Origin: Chaetoceros tenuissimus
Taxonomy: Eukaryota > Bacillariophyta > Thalassiosirophyceae > Chaetocerotales > Chaetocerotaceae
Direction of reading: 5' to 3'
Length of the DNA: 64,000 nt
Assembly: GCA_021927905.1 (NCBI GenBank)
Contig: BLLK01000074.1
Location: 834,139 to 898,138 of the forward strand
The translations under genes were made by a program, and so were the position numbers. Numbering within the stretch: the first letter of the stretch is position 1; every line of letters begins with the position of its first letter. The notes under the pieces were generated by a model that saw only the letters and a program-made list of their open reading frames with translations, was not told the origin of the DNA and did not search any database. Shown here in pieces: positions 51,203-62,500 of this stretch.

Positions 51203-51421
51203 TTGATCAAGATGGACAATGATGAATATGTAAGAAAAATATGTTTTGCAGCTAAAGCTGACTATATATTGTCATCAGTTTTTATTGGCCACAACAAAGA
51301 TTGTGATATTTACCTATGTTTAAAAAAGAAGATTGCAGCATCCTATCACAATGGCAACTCAAGAAAAATGTACACTTGTGATACAATGATAACACTCAAG
51401 GCATTAATTTTGACGACATAA
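51203..51421 (+). CDS. Small hypothetical ORF, 72 aa
   Basis: MIKMDNDEYVRKICFAAKAD, then SSVFIGHNKDCDIYLCLKKK. Coding-like but unrecognised; it could be a fragment of a larger repeat-element gene. Confidence 0.33.
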   Translation: MIKMDNDEYVRKICFAAKADYILSSVFIGHNKDCDIYLCLKKKIAASYHNGNSRKMYTCDTMITLKALILTT

Positions 51422-51559
51422 TGAGCAGAATGAATTACAATTGTAATTTGATATGTCAATATCTTGGAGGTATTGATGTTGTCTTGAATTACTATTCAGT
51501 GTTTTTATATTAGGATATAGAGCCATAATTGAAGTCCAAGTGCATTTGGTCTCTGAAAA

Positions 51560-51837
51560 GTCTGCACAGAAATAGTTTCTCCTCTAGCAATTGCCCTCAT
51601 GATTGCAACTGTCATAAATGTATCCCTGATACCTCTGCCTTTTGGTCAACAACACTGGTAATGTTTGCTTATATTCATCTGTCTGCTCTGGATGCAACAG
51701 ACAAGTCTGAGTTGTGTTTCTTTGCCTTCTGAAACAATTTGTCCACCAATTTTCAAATTATGAATATTGTGGTAATCTTTATACCATGTCATTGGTAGTT
51801 TGTCTCCAATCTCTACAATTTTACAATTATGAATCAT
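51560..51837 (-). pseudogene. Unrecognised minus-strand gene fragment with frameshift
   Basis: One frame (51837 to 51646) reads IGDKLPMTWYKDYHNIHNLK and ends at HYQCC. The neighbouring frame downstream gives FMTVAIMRAIARGETISVQT, which looks like a continuation. Probably one gene split by an indel near 51650. Family not recognised. Confidence 0.33.
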
Positions 51838-51911
51838 TGTTGCCCATCTAACATATGTTCTGCTTCATCTGTCATATGTTCTGACACAAATCTTCTTTCC
51901 ACATAGAATTT

Positions 51912-52240
51912 TCATAGATCTTTTCTGACTCTACTTTTAAATATCAAATTGTTATGGGTATATATCAGCAATGAAAGTATAAGATGCATTCTTACAGTTT
52001 CAATTTTATTCCTTATGTTTCTTGAATCAGTTATGATGATGCTTGTTAGCTTATGACAAACATCACATCGAACACACACTCTGTTGATAATAGGATATCT
52101 GTTTCTATCAATGGAGCTAATACAGCAAGTATCTTTGTTAACTTTCAACTGTCCATTCTCGAATGATACCTCTCCTCGTGTTCTGAACATGCAGGTTCTT
52201 CTGCCTACTCTCTTCTTCTTAGAACTTTTGGTGATGACAT
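51912..52240 (-). pseudogene. Unrecognised basic/Cys ORF piece, copy 2
   Basis: The minus frame includes KKKRVGRRTCMFRTRGEVSF, KDTCCISSIDRNRYPIINR and VCVRCDVCHKLTSIIITDSR. The CxxCDxCH pattern may bind zinc. The long 272-aa minus frame that includes it is mostly antisense of the minisatellite and purine tract, so I annotate only this part. Confidence 0.35.
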
Positions 52241-52266
52241 TCTTCTCAAACCAAGAGATGTCAACA

Positions 52267-52736
52267 TGAAGGATGCAACAATCCTGCAGGATTTGACAAT
52301 GCAACTCGATGCCATATACATCGAACCAAGAGATGCCAACATGAAGGATGCAAAAATCCTGCAGAAAATGACAATGCAACTTGATGCCATACACATCCAA
52401 CCAAGAGATACCAACATGAAGATGACCCTTTAGAATGGTAGAGAAAGAGAGGGGAAGGAGTGAGAGTGAGAAGGAACAAGATGGTAAAAGAAATATAGAG
52501 GGGAAGGAGTGAGAGTAAGGTGGAATGAGTGAGTTAAAGAGGAGTGAGAGTGGCAAATCCAAATATAAAAAGATAGAGAAGAAGGATGCAACAATCCTGC
52601 AGGATTTGACAATGCAACTCGATGCCATACACATCGAACCAAGAGATGCCAACATGAAGGATGCAAAAATCCTGCAGAAAATGACAATGCAACTTGATGC
52701 CATACACATCCAACCAAGAGATACCAACATGAAGAT
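52267..52736. repeat. 75-bp minisatellite, two blocks of two units
   Basis: Blocks 52267-52420 and 52583-52736 repeat the units described for 46846-46996, separated by a purine-rich spacer. On the + strand the second block is open from 52525 to 52746 (73 aa). Confidence 0.8.
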
Positions 52737-52739
52737 GAC

Positions 52740-52980
52740 CCTTTAGAATGGTAGAGAAAGAGAGGGGAAGGAGTGAGAGTGAGAAGGAACAAGATGGTAA
52801 AAGAAATAGAGAGGGGAAGGAGTGAGAGTAAGGTGGAATGAGTGAGTTAAAGAGGAGTGAGAGTGGCAAATCCAAATATAAAAAGATAGAGAAGGGTAGG
52901 AAAAAGCAATAGAAAAAAGTTATGAAATAGACAGAAAGGGGAAAGGGAATTGAAACTATATATCATGATATATTTTCAAA
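52740..52980 (+). repeat. Purine-rich tract and dispersed repeat tail, copy 5
   Basis: Same as copy 2: GA-rich repeats, then GACAGAAAGGGGAAAGGG and AATTGAAACTATATATCATG. Confidence 0.75.
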
Positions 52981-53019
52981 CTCAACAATTGTACAAGTCC
53001 CACCCTTCCTGCATATGTA

Positions 53020-53211
53020 ATGAAGAAATTAGACACCTTGCTTATTCAATACAATGAATACCAGGAAAGAATCTTCAGAGAGAGAGCCTTCATCTTAGAT
53101 GAGCTGTTTGACAGTACCCAAATGGATAAACCAGCTATTGAGGCTAGATTGCATCGTATTGATGCCCTGGAAGGAAGAAGAGCTACAATCAACACAAAAG
53201 TGAAAAAATAA
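53020..53211 (+). CDS. Small coiled-coil protein, 63 aa (intact family member)
   Basis: MKKLDTLLIQYNEYQERIF ... followed by FILDELFDSTQMDKPAIEAR and a Lys-rich end. It is charged and helix-favouring with no signal. It starts about 45 bases after a repeat tail. A frameshifted copy (47299) and a partial copy (50230) show that it belongs to a multicopy family. Function unknown. Confidence 0.45.
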   Translation: MKKLDTLLIQYNEYQERIFRERAFILDELFDSTQMDKPAIEARLHRIDALEGRRATINTKVKK

Positions 53212-53240
53212 AAAGGTTTAGATATCACATTCCAAGCAAT

Positions 53241-53450
53241 GCCAACAATTTCATATTTTGACTTGGATGAGATACTTGCAGTCAGTGGGAGAGATTTGTC
53301 ATAAGGGAATCCTTGCGAAGCCTTAGATCTGGTGATGCCTACCCTAACCCTATTAACTTTTTCTTCAAATCATTAGCAATACACAATGGAGAAATTTCAT
53401 ATGCTAAAATTGAGAAACAGAGAAATCACTTTGATGAAAGAAAAAAGAAG
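53241..53450. other. Transition to satellite
   Basis: Unique AT-rich sequence with CCCTAACCCTATTAAC near 53341, a short telomere-like motif. No gene is seen. Confidence 0.4.
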
Positions 53451-56400
53451 ATTGGGTGTTATAGATTGGAGTATGATGTTATTGGATGATGAAGAGCAGA
53501 GATTGAATGAGAAGCAGGTGAGTGGAGTAAGTGTGAGCTAACCGTAATGTTGTTAGATGAAGTGTGAATGTGAGGAGGAAGATAGAAGAGTGAAATTTTG
53601 AGAGGTAGGGTTTCGTTTATTGAAAGTATGTAGTATAAGATAGAATAGATGATGATGGATGGAGATAGCAGAGAGAGAAAGGAAGATTGGGTGTATGTTA
53701 TAGATTGGAGTATGATGTTATTGGATGATGAAGAGCAGAGATTGAATGAGAAGCAGGTGAGTGGAGTAAGTGTGAGCTAACCGTAATGTCGTTAGAAGAA
53801 GTGTGAATGTGAGGAGGAAGATAGAAGAGTGAAATTTTGAGAGATAGGGTTTCGTTTATTGAAAGTATGTAGTATAAGATAGAATAGATGATGATGGATG
53901 GAGATAGCAGAGAGAGAAAGGAAGATTGGGTGTATGTTATAGATTGGAGTATGATGTTATTGGATGATGAAGAGCAGAGATTGAATGAGAAGCAGGTGAG
54001 TGGAGTAAGTGTGAGCTAACCGTAATGTTGTTAGAAGAAGTGTGAATGTGAGGAGGAAGATAGAAGAGTGAAATTTTGAGAGATAGGGTTTCGTTTATTG
54101 AAAGGATGTAGTATGAGATAGAATAGATGATGATGGATGGAGATAGCAGAGAGAGAAAGGTAGATTGTGTGTATGTTATAGATTGGGTAATGATGTTATT
54201 GGATGTTGAAGAGCAGAGATTAAATGAGAAGCAGGTGAGTGGAGTAAGTGTGAGCTAACCGTAATGTTGTTAGAAGAAGTGTGAATGTGAGGAGGAAGAT
54301 AGAAGAGTGAAATTTTGAGAGGTAGGGTTTCGTTTATTGAAAGTATGTAGTATAAGATAGAATAGATGATGATGGATGGAGATAGCAGAGAGAGAAAGGA
54401 AGATTGGGTGTATGTTATAGATTGGAGTATGATGTTATTGGATGATGAAGAGCAGAGATTGAATGAGAAGCAGGTGAGTGGAGTAAGTGTGAGCTAACCG
54501 TAATGTTGTTAGAAGAAGTGTGAATGTGAGGAGGAAGATAGAAGAGTGAAATTTTGAGAGATAGGGTTTCGTTTATTGAAAGTATGTAGTATAAGATAGA
54601 ATAGATGATGATGGATGGAGATAGCAGAGAGAGAAAGGAAGATTGGGTGTATGTTATAGATTGGAGTATGATGTTATTGGATGATGAAGAGCAGAGATTG
54701 AATGAGAAGCAGGTGAGTGGAGTAAGTGTGAGCTAACCGTAATGTTGTTAGAAGAAGTGTGAATGTGAGGAGGAAGATAGAAGAGTGAAATTTTGAGAGG
54801 TAGGGTTTCGTTTATTGAAAGTATGTAGTATAAGATAGAATAGATGATGATGGATGGAGATAGCAGAGAGAGAAAGGAAGATTGTGAATACATTTAGATT
54901 GAGTTATGATGTTATTGATTGGATGATGGTTGTTGTAGAGATTGGCCTGAAGTGCAGGGTGTGAGTGGAGGCGTGCTTTCAACCGTAGTGTTGATAGAAG
55001 AAGTGTGAATGTGAGGAGGAAGATAGAAGAGCAGTTTGAGCAGTAGGGTTTTGGTTTATAGAAGATAGTAGTATGGGAGATAGAATAGATGATGATGGAT
55101 GGAGATAGTAGAGAGAGAAAGGAAGATTGTGAATATGATTTAGATTGAGTTATGATAAAGGATGATAAAGAGCAGAGATTGAATGAGAAGTGTGCAGGTG
55201 AGTGGGAGTAAGTGTAAGCTAAATCAGAGTGCTGGATAGAAGAAGTGTGAATGTGAGGAGGAAGATAGAAGAGTGAAAGTTTGAGCAGTAGGGTTTTGGT
55301 TTATGGAAGATAGTAGTATGAGAAAGAATAGATGATGATGGATGGAGATAGCAGAGAGAGAAAGGAAGATTGTGAATATGATTTATATTGAGTTATGATG
55401 TTATTGGATGATGAAGAGCAGAGATTGAATGAGAAGCAGGTGAGTGGAGTAAGTGTAAGCTAACCGTAGTGTTGATAGAAGAAGTGTGAATGTGAGGAGG
55501 AAGATAGAAGAGTGAAAATTTGAGCAGTAGGGTTTTGGTTTATGGAAGATAGTAGTATGAGATAGAATAGATGATGATGGATGGAGATAGCAGAGAGAGA
55601 AAGGAAGATTGTGAATATGATTTATATTGAGTTATGATGTTATTGGATGATGAAGAGCAGAGATTGAATGAGAAGCAGGTGAGTGGAGTAAGTGTAAGCT
55701 AACCGTAGTGTTGATAGAAGAAGTGTGAATGTGAGGAGGAAGATAGAAGAGTGAAATTTTGAGAGGTAGGGTTTTGGTTTATGGGAGGTAGAATATAATA
55801 GAATAGATGATGATGGATGGAGATAGCAGAGAGAGAAAGGAAGATTGTGTGGTGTATGTTTTAGATTGGATTATGATGGTATTGGATGATGAAGAGCAGA
55901 GATTGAATGAGAAGCAGGTGAGTGGAGTAAGTGTAAGCTAACCGTAGTGTTGATAGAAGAAGTGTGAATGTGAGGAGGAAGATAGAAGAGTGAAATTTTG
56001 AGAGGTAGGGTTTTGGTTTATGGGTGGTAGAATATGATAGAATAGATGATGATGGATGGAGATAGCAGAGAGAGGAAGGAAGATTGTGTGGTGTATGTTT
56101 TTAATTGGATTATGATGGTATTGGATGATGAAGAGCAGAGATTGAATGAGAAGCAGGTGAGTGGAGTAAGTGTAAGCTAACCATAGTGTTGATAGAAGAA
56201 GTGTGAATGTGAGGAGGAAGATAGAAGAGTGAAAGTTTGAGCAGTAGGGTTTTGGTTTATAGAAGATAGTAGTATGGAGATAGAATAGATGATGATGGAT
56301 GGAGATAGCAGAGAGAGAAAGGAAGATTGTGAATATGATTTAGATTGAGTTATGATGTTATTGATTGGATGATGAAGAGCAGAGATTGAATGAGAAGTGC

Positions 56401-58206
56401 AGGTGAGTGGAGTAAGTGTAAGCTAACCGTAGTGTTGATAGAAGAAGTGTGAATGTGAGGAGGAAGATAGAAGAGTGAAAGTTTGAGCAGTAGGGTTTTG
56501 GTTTATGGAAGATAGTAGTATGGAGATAGAATAGATGATGATGGATGGAGATAGTAGAGAGAGAAAGGAAGATTGTGAATATGATTTAGATTGAGTTATG
56601 ATGTTATTGGATGATGAAGAGCAGAGATTGAATGAGAAGTGCAGGTGAGTGGAGTAAGTGTAAGCTAACCGTAGTGTTGATAGAAGAAGTGTGAATGTGA
56701 GGAGGAAGATAGAAGAGTGAAAGTTTGAGCAGTAGGGTTTTGGTTTATAGAAGATAGTAGTATGGAGATAGAATAGATGATGATGGATGGAGATAGCAGA
56801 GAGAGAAAGGAAGATTGTGAATATGATTTAGATTGAGTTATGATGTTATTGGATGATGAAGAGCAGAGATTGAATGAGAAGTGCAGGTGAGTGGAGTAAG
56901 TGTAAGCTAACCGTAGTGTTGATAGAAGAAGTGTGAATGTGAGGAGGAAGATAGAAGAGTGAAAGTTTGAGCAGTAGGGTTTTGGTTTATGGAAGATAGT
57001 AGTATGGAGATAGAATAGATGATGATGGATGGAGATAGCAGAGAGAGAAAGGAAGATTGTGAATATGATTTTGATTGAGTTATGATGTTATTGGATGATG
57101 AAGAGCAGAGATTGAATGAGAAGTGCAGGTGAGTGGAGTAAGTGTAAGCTAACCGTAGTGTTGATAGAAGAAGTGTGAATGTGAGGAGGAAGATAGAAGA
57201 GTGAAATTTTGAGAGGTAGGGTTTTGGTTTATGGGAGGTAGAATATAATAGAATAGATGATGATGGATGGAGATAGCAGAGAGAGAAAGGAAGATTGTGT
57301 GGTGTATGTTTTAGATTGGATTATGATGGTATTGGATGATGAAGAGCAGAGATTGAATGAGAAGCAGGTGAGTGGAGTAAGTGTAAGCTAACCATAGTGT
57401 TGATAGAAGAAGTGTGAATGTGAGGAGGAAGATAGAAGAGTGAAATTTTGAGAGGTAGGGTTTTGGTTTATGGGAGGTAGAATATGATAGAATAGATGAT
57501 GATGGATGGAGATAGCAGAGAGAGAAAGGAAGATTGTGTGGTGTATGTTTTAGATTGGATTATGATGGTATTGGATGATGAAGAGCAGAGATTGAATGAG
57601 AAGCAGGTGAGTGGAGTAAGTGTAAGCTAACCGTAGTGTTGATAGAAGAAGTGTGAATGTGAGGAGGAAGATAGAAGAGTGAAATTTTGAGAGGTAGGGT
57701 TTTGGTTTATGGGAGGTAGAATATAATAGAATAGATGATGATGGATGGAGATAGCAGAGAGAGAAAGGAAGATTGTGTAGTGTATGTTTTAGATTGGATT
57801 ATGATGGTATTGGATGATGAAGAGCAGAGATTGAATGAGAAGCAGGTGAGTGGAGTAAGTGTAAGCTAACCGTAGTGTTGATAGAAGAAGTGTGAATGTG
57901 AGGAGGAAGATAGAAGAGTGAAAATTTGAGAGGTAGGGTTTTGGTTTATGGGAGGTAGAATATGATAGAATAGATGATGATGGATGGAGATAGCAGAGAG
58001 AGAAAGGAAGATTGTGTGGTGTATGTTTTAGATTGGATTATGATGGTATTGGATGATGAAGAGCAGAGATTGAATGAGAAGCAGGTGAGTGGAGTAAGTG
58101 TAAGCTAACCGTAGTGTTGATAGAAGAAGTGTGAATGTGAGGAGGAAGATAGAAGAGTGAAAGTTTGAGCAGTAGGGTTTTGGTTTATGGAAGATAGTAG
58201 TATGGA
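53451..58206 (+). repeat. Satellite array 1, about 20 units of ~239 bp
   Basis: Landmarks in each unit: GATGATGAAGAGCAGAGATT, GCAGGTGAGTGGAGTAAGTG, TGTGAATGTGAGGAGGAAGA, then TAGGGTTT(C/T)G, and finally GATGATGATGGATGGAGATA. Subfamily A (AACCGTAATGTTGTTAG, GGGTTTCGTTTATTG) fills about 53451-54890. Subfamilies B1 (AACCGTAGTGTTGATAG, GCAGTAGGGTTTTGG) and B2 (GGTGTATGTTTTAGATTGG, TATGGGAGGTAGAATAT) alternate in blocks to 58206. The + strand is strongly purine-rich. Not coding. Whether centromeric, subtelomeric or elsewhere cannot be told. Confidence 0.93.
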
Positions 58207-58733
58207 GTTAGGGTTCGTACATACTCGATCCGTATCCATTGAATATGTGACGTCGACTACATCAATGATGTTCGATATGTGACGTCGGAAATAGTTTGTT
58301 GAAGGGATCAAAACCTAACATAATTTTCTAGCAATATTCATATATTGTTGAATAAGAAGATGGGACCTAAACCTAATAACTAGCTATATAGACAAAAATG
58401 GGACCTAACCCTAATCCCTAGCTATATAATGTTTCTCTTTTGTCTGAAATTTCAAAATTTTTATGAGAAAATCTTTCTTTTTCAAAATTATTCTGTTTGT
58501 AATTGAAAGACTTTTGTAAGCACTAACTGTATTCTACTGAAAGATTTAAAAATTTGTTTTTTCTGGAAAGGTACTTCTTCTTTAGGAGTACCAAAAATAT
58601 TACACACCAGGTTGTTGATCTAATTAAATACTTCTTGTACAATAAAAAAAAGAAATTAACTCTATTTAAAAGGTGCCTATTTTTCAGGTTCAAATCAGGT
58701 TCTTTTATTGAGTGTTTATTTTCAAATTAGAAT
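58207..58733. repeat. Non-satellite insert, copy 1 (about 527 bp)
   Basis: Begins GTTAGGGTTCGTACATACTC and contains two TGTGACGTCG motifs. An internal repeat of about 40 bp has TGGGACCTAA(A/C)CCTAAT and CTAGCTATATA twice. The rest is AT-rich and includes a CTTCTTTAGGAGTACC stretch. It interrupts the satellite and is repeated exactly 789 bp further on. No ORF. Its ends do not look like a clear LTR. Confidence 0.85.
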
Positions 58734-58995
58734 ATGATGTTATTGGATGATGAAGAGCAGAGACTGATGATGGATGGAGATAGCAGAGAGAGAAAGGAAG
58801 ATTGTGAATATGATTTAGATTGAGTTATGATGTTATTGGATGATGAAGAGCAGAGATTGAATGAGAAGTGCAGGTGAGTGGAGTAAGTGTAAGCTAACCG
58901 TAGTGTTGATAGAAGAAGTGTGAATGTGAGGAGGAAGATAGAAGAGTGAAAGTTTGAGCAGTAGGGTTTTGGTTTATGGAAGATAGTAGTATGGA
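58734..58995 (+). repeat. Isolated satellite unit between the two inserts
   Basis: One B1-type unit plus a partial start (ATGATGTTATTGGATGATGA), bounded by insert copies on both sides. Confidence 0.85.
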
Positions 58996-59522
58996 GTTAG
59001 GGTTCGTACATACTCGATCCGTATCCATTGAATATGTGACGTCGACTACATCAATGATGTTCGATATGTGACGTCGGAAATAGTTTGTTGAAGGGATCAA
59101 AACCTAACATAATTTTCTAGCAATATTCATATATTGTTGAATAAGAAGATGGGACCTAAACCTAATAACTAGCTATATAGACAAAAATGGGACCTAACCC
59201 TAATCCCTAGCTATATAATGTTTCTCTTTTGTCTGAAATTTCAAAATTTTTATGAGAAAATCTTTCTTTTTCAAAATTATTCTGTTTGTAATTGAAAGAC
59301 TTTTGTAAGCACTAACTGTATTCTACTGAAAGATTTAAAAATTTGTTTTTTCTGGAAAGGTACTTCTTCTTTAGGAGTACCAAAAATATTACACACCAGG
59401 TTGTTGATCTAATTAAATACTTCTTGTACAATAAAAAAAAGAAATTAACTCTATTTAAAAGGTGCCTATTTTTCAGGTTCAAATCAGGTTCTTTTATTGA
59501 GTGTTTATTTTCAAATTAGAAT
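58996..59522. repeat. Non-satellite insert, copy 2 (about 527 bp)
   Basis: By eye identical to 58207-58733 throughout its length. Together with the preceding satellite unit it forms a 789-bp duplicated block. Confidence 0.85.
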
Positions 59523-62500
59523 ATGATGTTATTGGATGATGAAGAGCAGAGACTGATGATGGATGGAGATAGCAGAGAGAGAAAGGAAGATTGTGAATAT
59601 GATTTAGATTGAGTTATGATGTTATTGGATGTTGAAGAGCAGAGATTGAATGAGAAGCAGGTGAGTGGAGTAAGTGTGAGCTAACCGTAATGTTGTTAGA
59701 AGAAGTGTGAATGTGAGGAGGAAGATAGAAGAGTGAAATTTTGAGAGATAGGGTTTCGTTTATTGAAGGGATGTAGTATGAGAAATAATAGATGATGATG
59801 GATGGAGATAGCAGAGAGAGAAAGGTAGATTGTGTGTATGTTATAGATTGTGTAATGATGTTATTGGATGTTGAAGAGCAGAGATTGAATGAGAAGCAGA
59901 AGCAGGTGAGTGGAGTAAGTGTGAGCTAACCGTAATGTTGTTAGAAAAAGTGTGAATGTGAGGAGGAAGATAGAAGAGTGAAATTTTGAGAGATAGGGTT
60001 TCGTTTATTGAAGGGATGTAGTATGAGATAGAATAGATGATGATGGATGGAGATAGCAGAGAGAGAAAGGTAGATTGTGTGTATGTTATAGATTGTGTAA
60101 TGATGTTATTGGATGTTGAAGAGCAGAGATTAAATGAGAAGCAGGTGAGTGGAGTAAGTGTGAGCTAACCGTAATGTTGTTAGAAGAAGTGTGAATGTGA
60201 GGAGGAAGATAGAAGAGTGAAATTTTGAGAGATAGGGTTTCGTTTATTGAAGGGATGTAGTATGAGATAGAATAGATGATGATGGATGGAGATAGCAGAG
60301 AGAGAAAGGTAGATTGTGTGTATGTTATAGATTGTGTAATGATGTTATTGGATGTTGAAGAGCAGAGATTGAATGAGAAGCAGAAGCAGGTGAGTGGAGT
60401 AAGTGTGAGCTAACCGTAATGTTGTTAGAAAAAGTGTGAATGTGAGGAGGAAGATAGAAGAGTGAAATTTTGAGAGATAGGGTTTCGTTTATTGAAGGGA
60501 TGTAGTATGAGATAGAATAGATGATGATGGATGGAGATAGCAGAGAGAGAGAGGTAGATTGTGTGTATGTTATAGATTGGGTAATGATGTTATTGGATGT
60601 TGAAGAGCAGAGATTGAATGAGAAGCAGGTGAGTGGAGTAAGTGTGAGCTAACCGTAATGTTGTTAGAAGAAGTGTGAATGTGAGGAGGAAGATAGAAGA
60701 GTGAAAGTTTGAGCAGTAGGGTTTTTATTTATGGAAGATAGTAGTATGGAGATAGAATAGATGATGATGGATGGAGATAGCAGAGAGAGAAAGGAAGATT
60801 GTGAATATGATTTAGATTGAGTTATGATGTTATTGGATGATGAAGAGCAGAGATTGAATGAGAAGTGCAGGTGAGTGGAGTAAGTGTAAGCTAACCGTAG
60901 TGTTGATAGAAGAAGTGTGAATGTAAGGAGGAAGATAGAAGAGTGAAAGTTTGAGCAGTAGGGTTTTTATTTATGGAAGATAGTAGTATGGAGATAGAAT
61001 AGATGATGATGGATGGAGATAGCAGAGAGAGAAAGGAAGATTGTGAATATGATTTAGATTGAGTTATGATGTTATTGGATGATGAAGAGCAGAGATTGAA
61101 TGAGAAGTGCAGGTGAGTGGAGTAAGTGTAAGCTAACCGTAGTGTTGATAGAAGAAGTGTGAATGTGAGGAGGAAGATAGAAGAGTGAAAGTTTGAGCAG
61201 TAGGGTTTTGGTTTATGGAAGATAGTAGTATGGAGATAGAATAGATGATGATGGATGGAGATAGCAGAGAGAGAAAGGAAGATTGTGAATATGATTTAGA
61301 TTGAGTTATGATGTTATTGGATGATGAAGAGCAGAGATTGAATGAGAAGTGCAGGTGAGTGGAGTAAGTGTAAGCTAACCGTAGTGTTGATAGAAGAAGT
61401 GTGAATGTGAGGAGGAAGATAGAAGAGTGAAAGTTTGAGCAGTAGGGTTTTGGTTTATAGAAGATAGTAGTATGGAGATAGAATAGATGATGATGGATGG
61501 AGATAGCAGAGAGAGAAAGGAAGATTGTGAATATGATTTAGATTGAGTTATGATGTTATTGGATGATGAAGAGCAGAGATTGAATGAGAAGTGCAGGTGA
61601 GTGGAGTAAGTGTAAGCTAACCGTAGTGTTGATAGAAGAAGTGTGAATGTGAGGAGGAAGATAGAAGAGTGAAAGTTTGAGCAGTAGGGTTTTGGTTTAT
61701 AGAAGATAGTAGTATGGAGATAGAATAGATGATGATGGATGGAGATAGCAGAGAGAGAAAGGAAGATTGTGAATATGATTTAGATTGAGTTATGATGTTA
61801 TTGATTGGATGATGAAGAGCAGAGATTGAATGAGAAGTGCAGGTGAGTGGAGTAAGTGTAAACTACCCGTAGTGTTGATAGAAGAAGTGTGAATGTGAGG
61901 AGGAAGATAGAAGAGTGAAAGTTTGAGCAGTAGGGCTTTGGTTTATAGAAGATAGTAGTATGGAGATAGAATAGATGATGATGGATGGAGATAGTAGAGA
62001 GAGAAAGGAAGATTGTGAATATGATTTTGATTGAGTTATGATGTTATTGGATGATGAAGAGCAGAGATTGAATGAGAAGTGCAGGTGAGTGGAGTAAGTG
62101 TAAGCTAACCGTAGTGTTGATAGAAGAAGTGTGAATGTGAGGAGGAAGATAGAAGAGTGAAAGTTTGAGCAGTAGGGTTTTGGTTTATAGAAGATAGTAG
62201 TATGGAGATAGAATAGATGATGATGGATGGAGATGTAGTAGAGAGAGAGAAAGGAAGATTGCAGTATGATTTAGATTGAGTTATGATGTTATTGATTGGA
62301 TGATGAAGAGCAGAGATTGAACTAGAAGTGCAGGTGAGGGAGTAAGTGTTTGAAACCTGAGTGTTGATAGAAGAAGTGTGAATGAGTATAAGATAGAGTG
62401 AAAGTTTGAGCAGTAGGGTTTTGTTTATGGAAGATAGTAGTATGGAGATATAATAGATGATGATGGAGTTTGGAGATAAAGAGAGAGAGAAAGGAAGATT

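Larger units (their letters stand above)
51845..53240. repeat. Segmental duplication copy 2 (partner 46410-47520)
   Basis: Collinear with copy 1 and expanded. The block of 75-bp minisatellite plus purine tract is itself tandemly duplicated here (52267-52575 and 52583-52885), joined at a GAGAAGAAGGATGC junction. Confidence 0.88.

Noticed and set aside
52244-52730. Upper part of the 272-aa minus-strand frame with Cys/Ser-rich repeats
   Set aside because: It is the complement of the 75-bp minisatellite and the purine tract; openness follows from the repeat, and the composition is not protein-like. Only the 3' portion (51912-52240) was kept as a possible ORF piece.
53451-58206. CRISPR-like array
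   Set aside because: Units are ~239 bp and adjacent with no unique spacers; this is a eukaryotic satellite.
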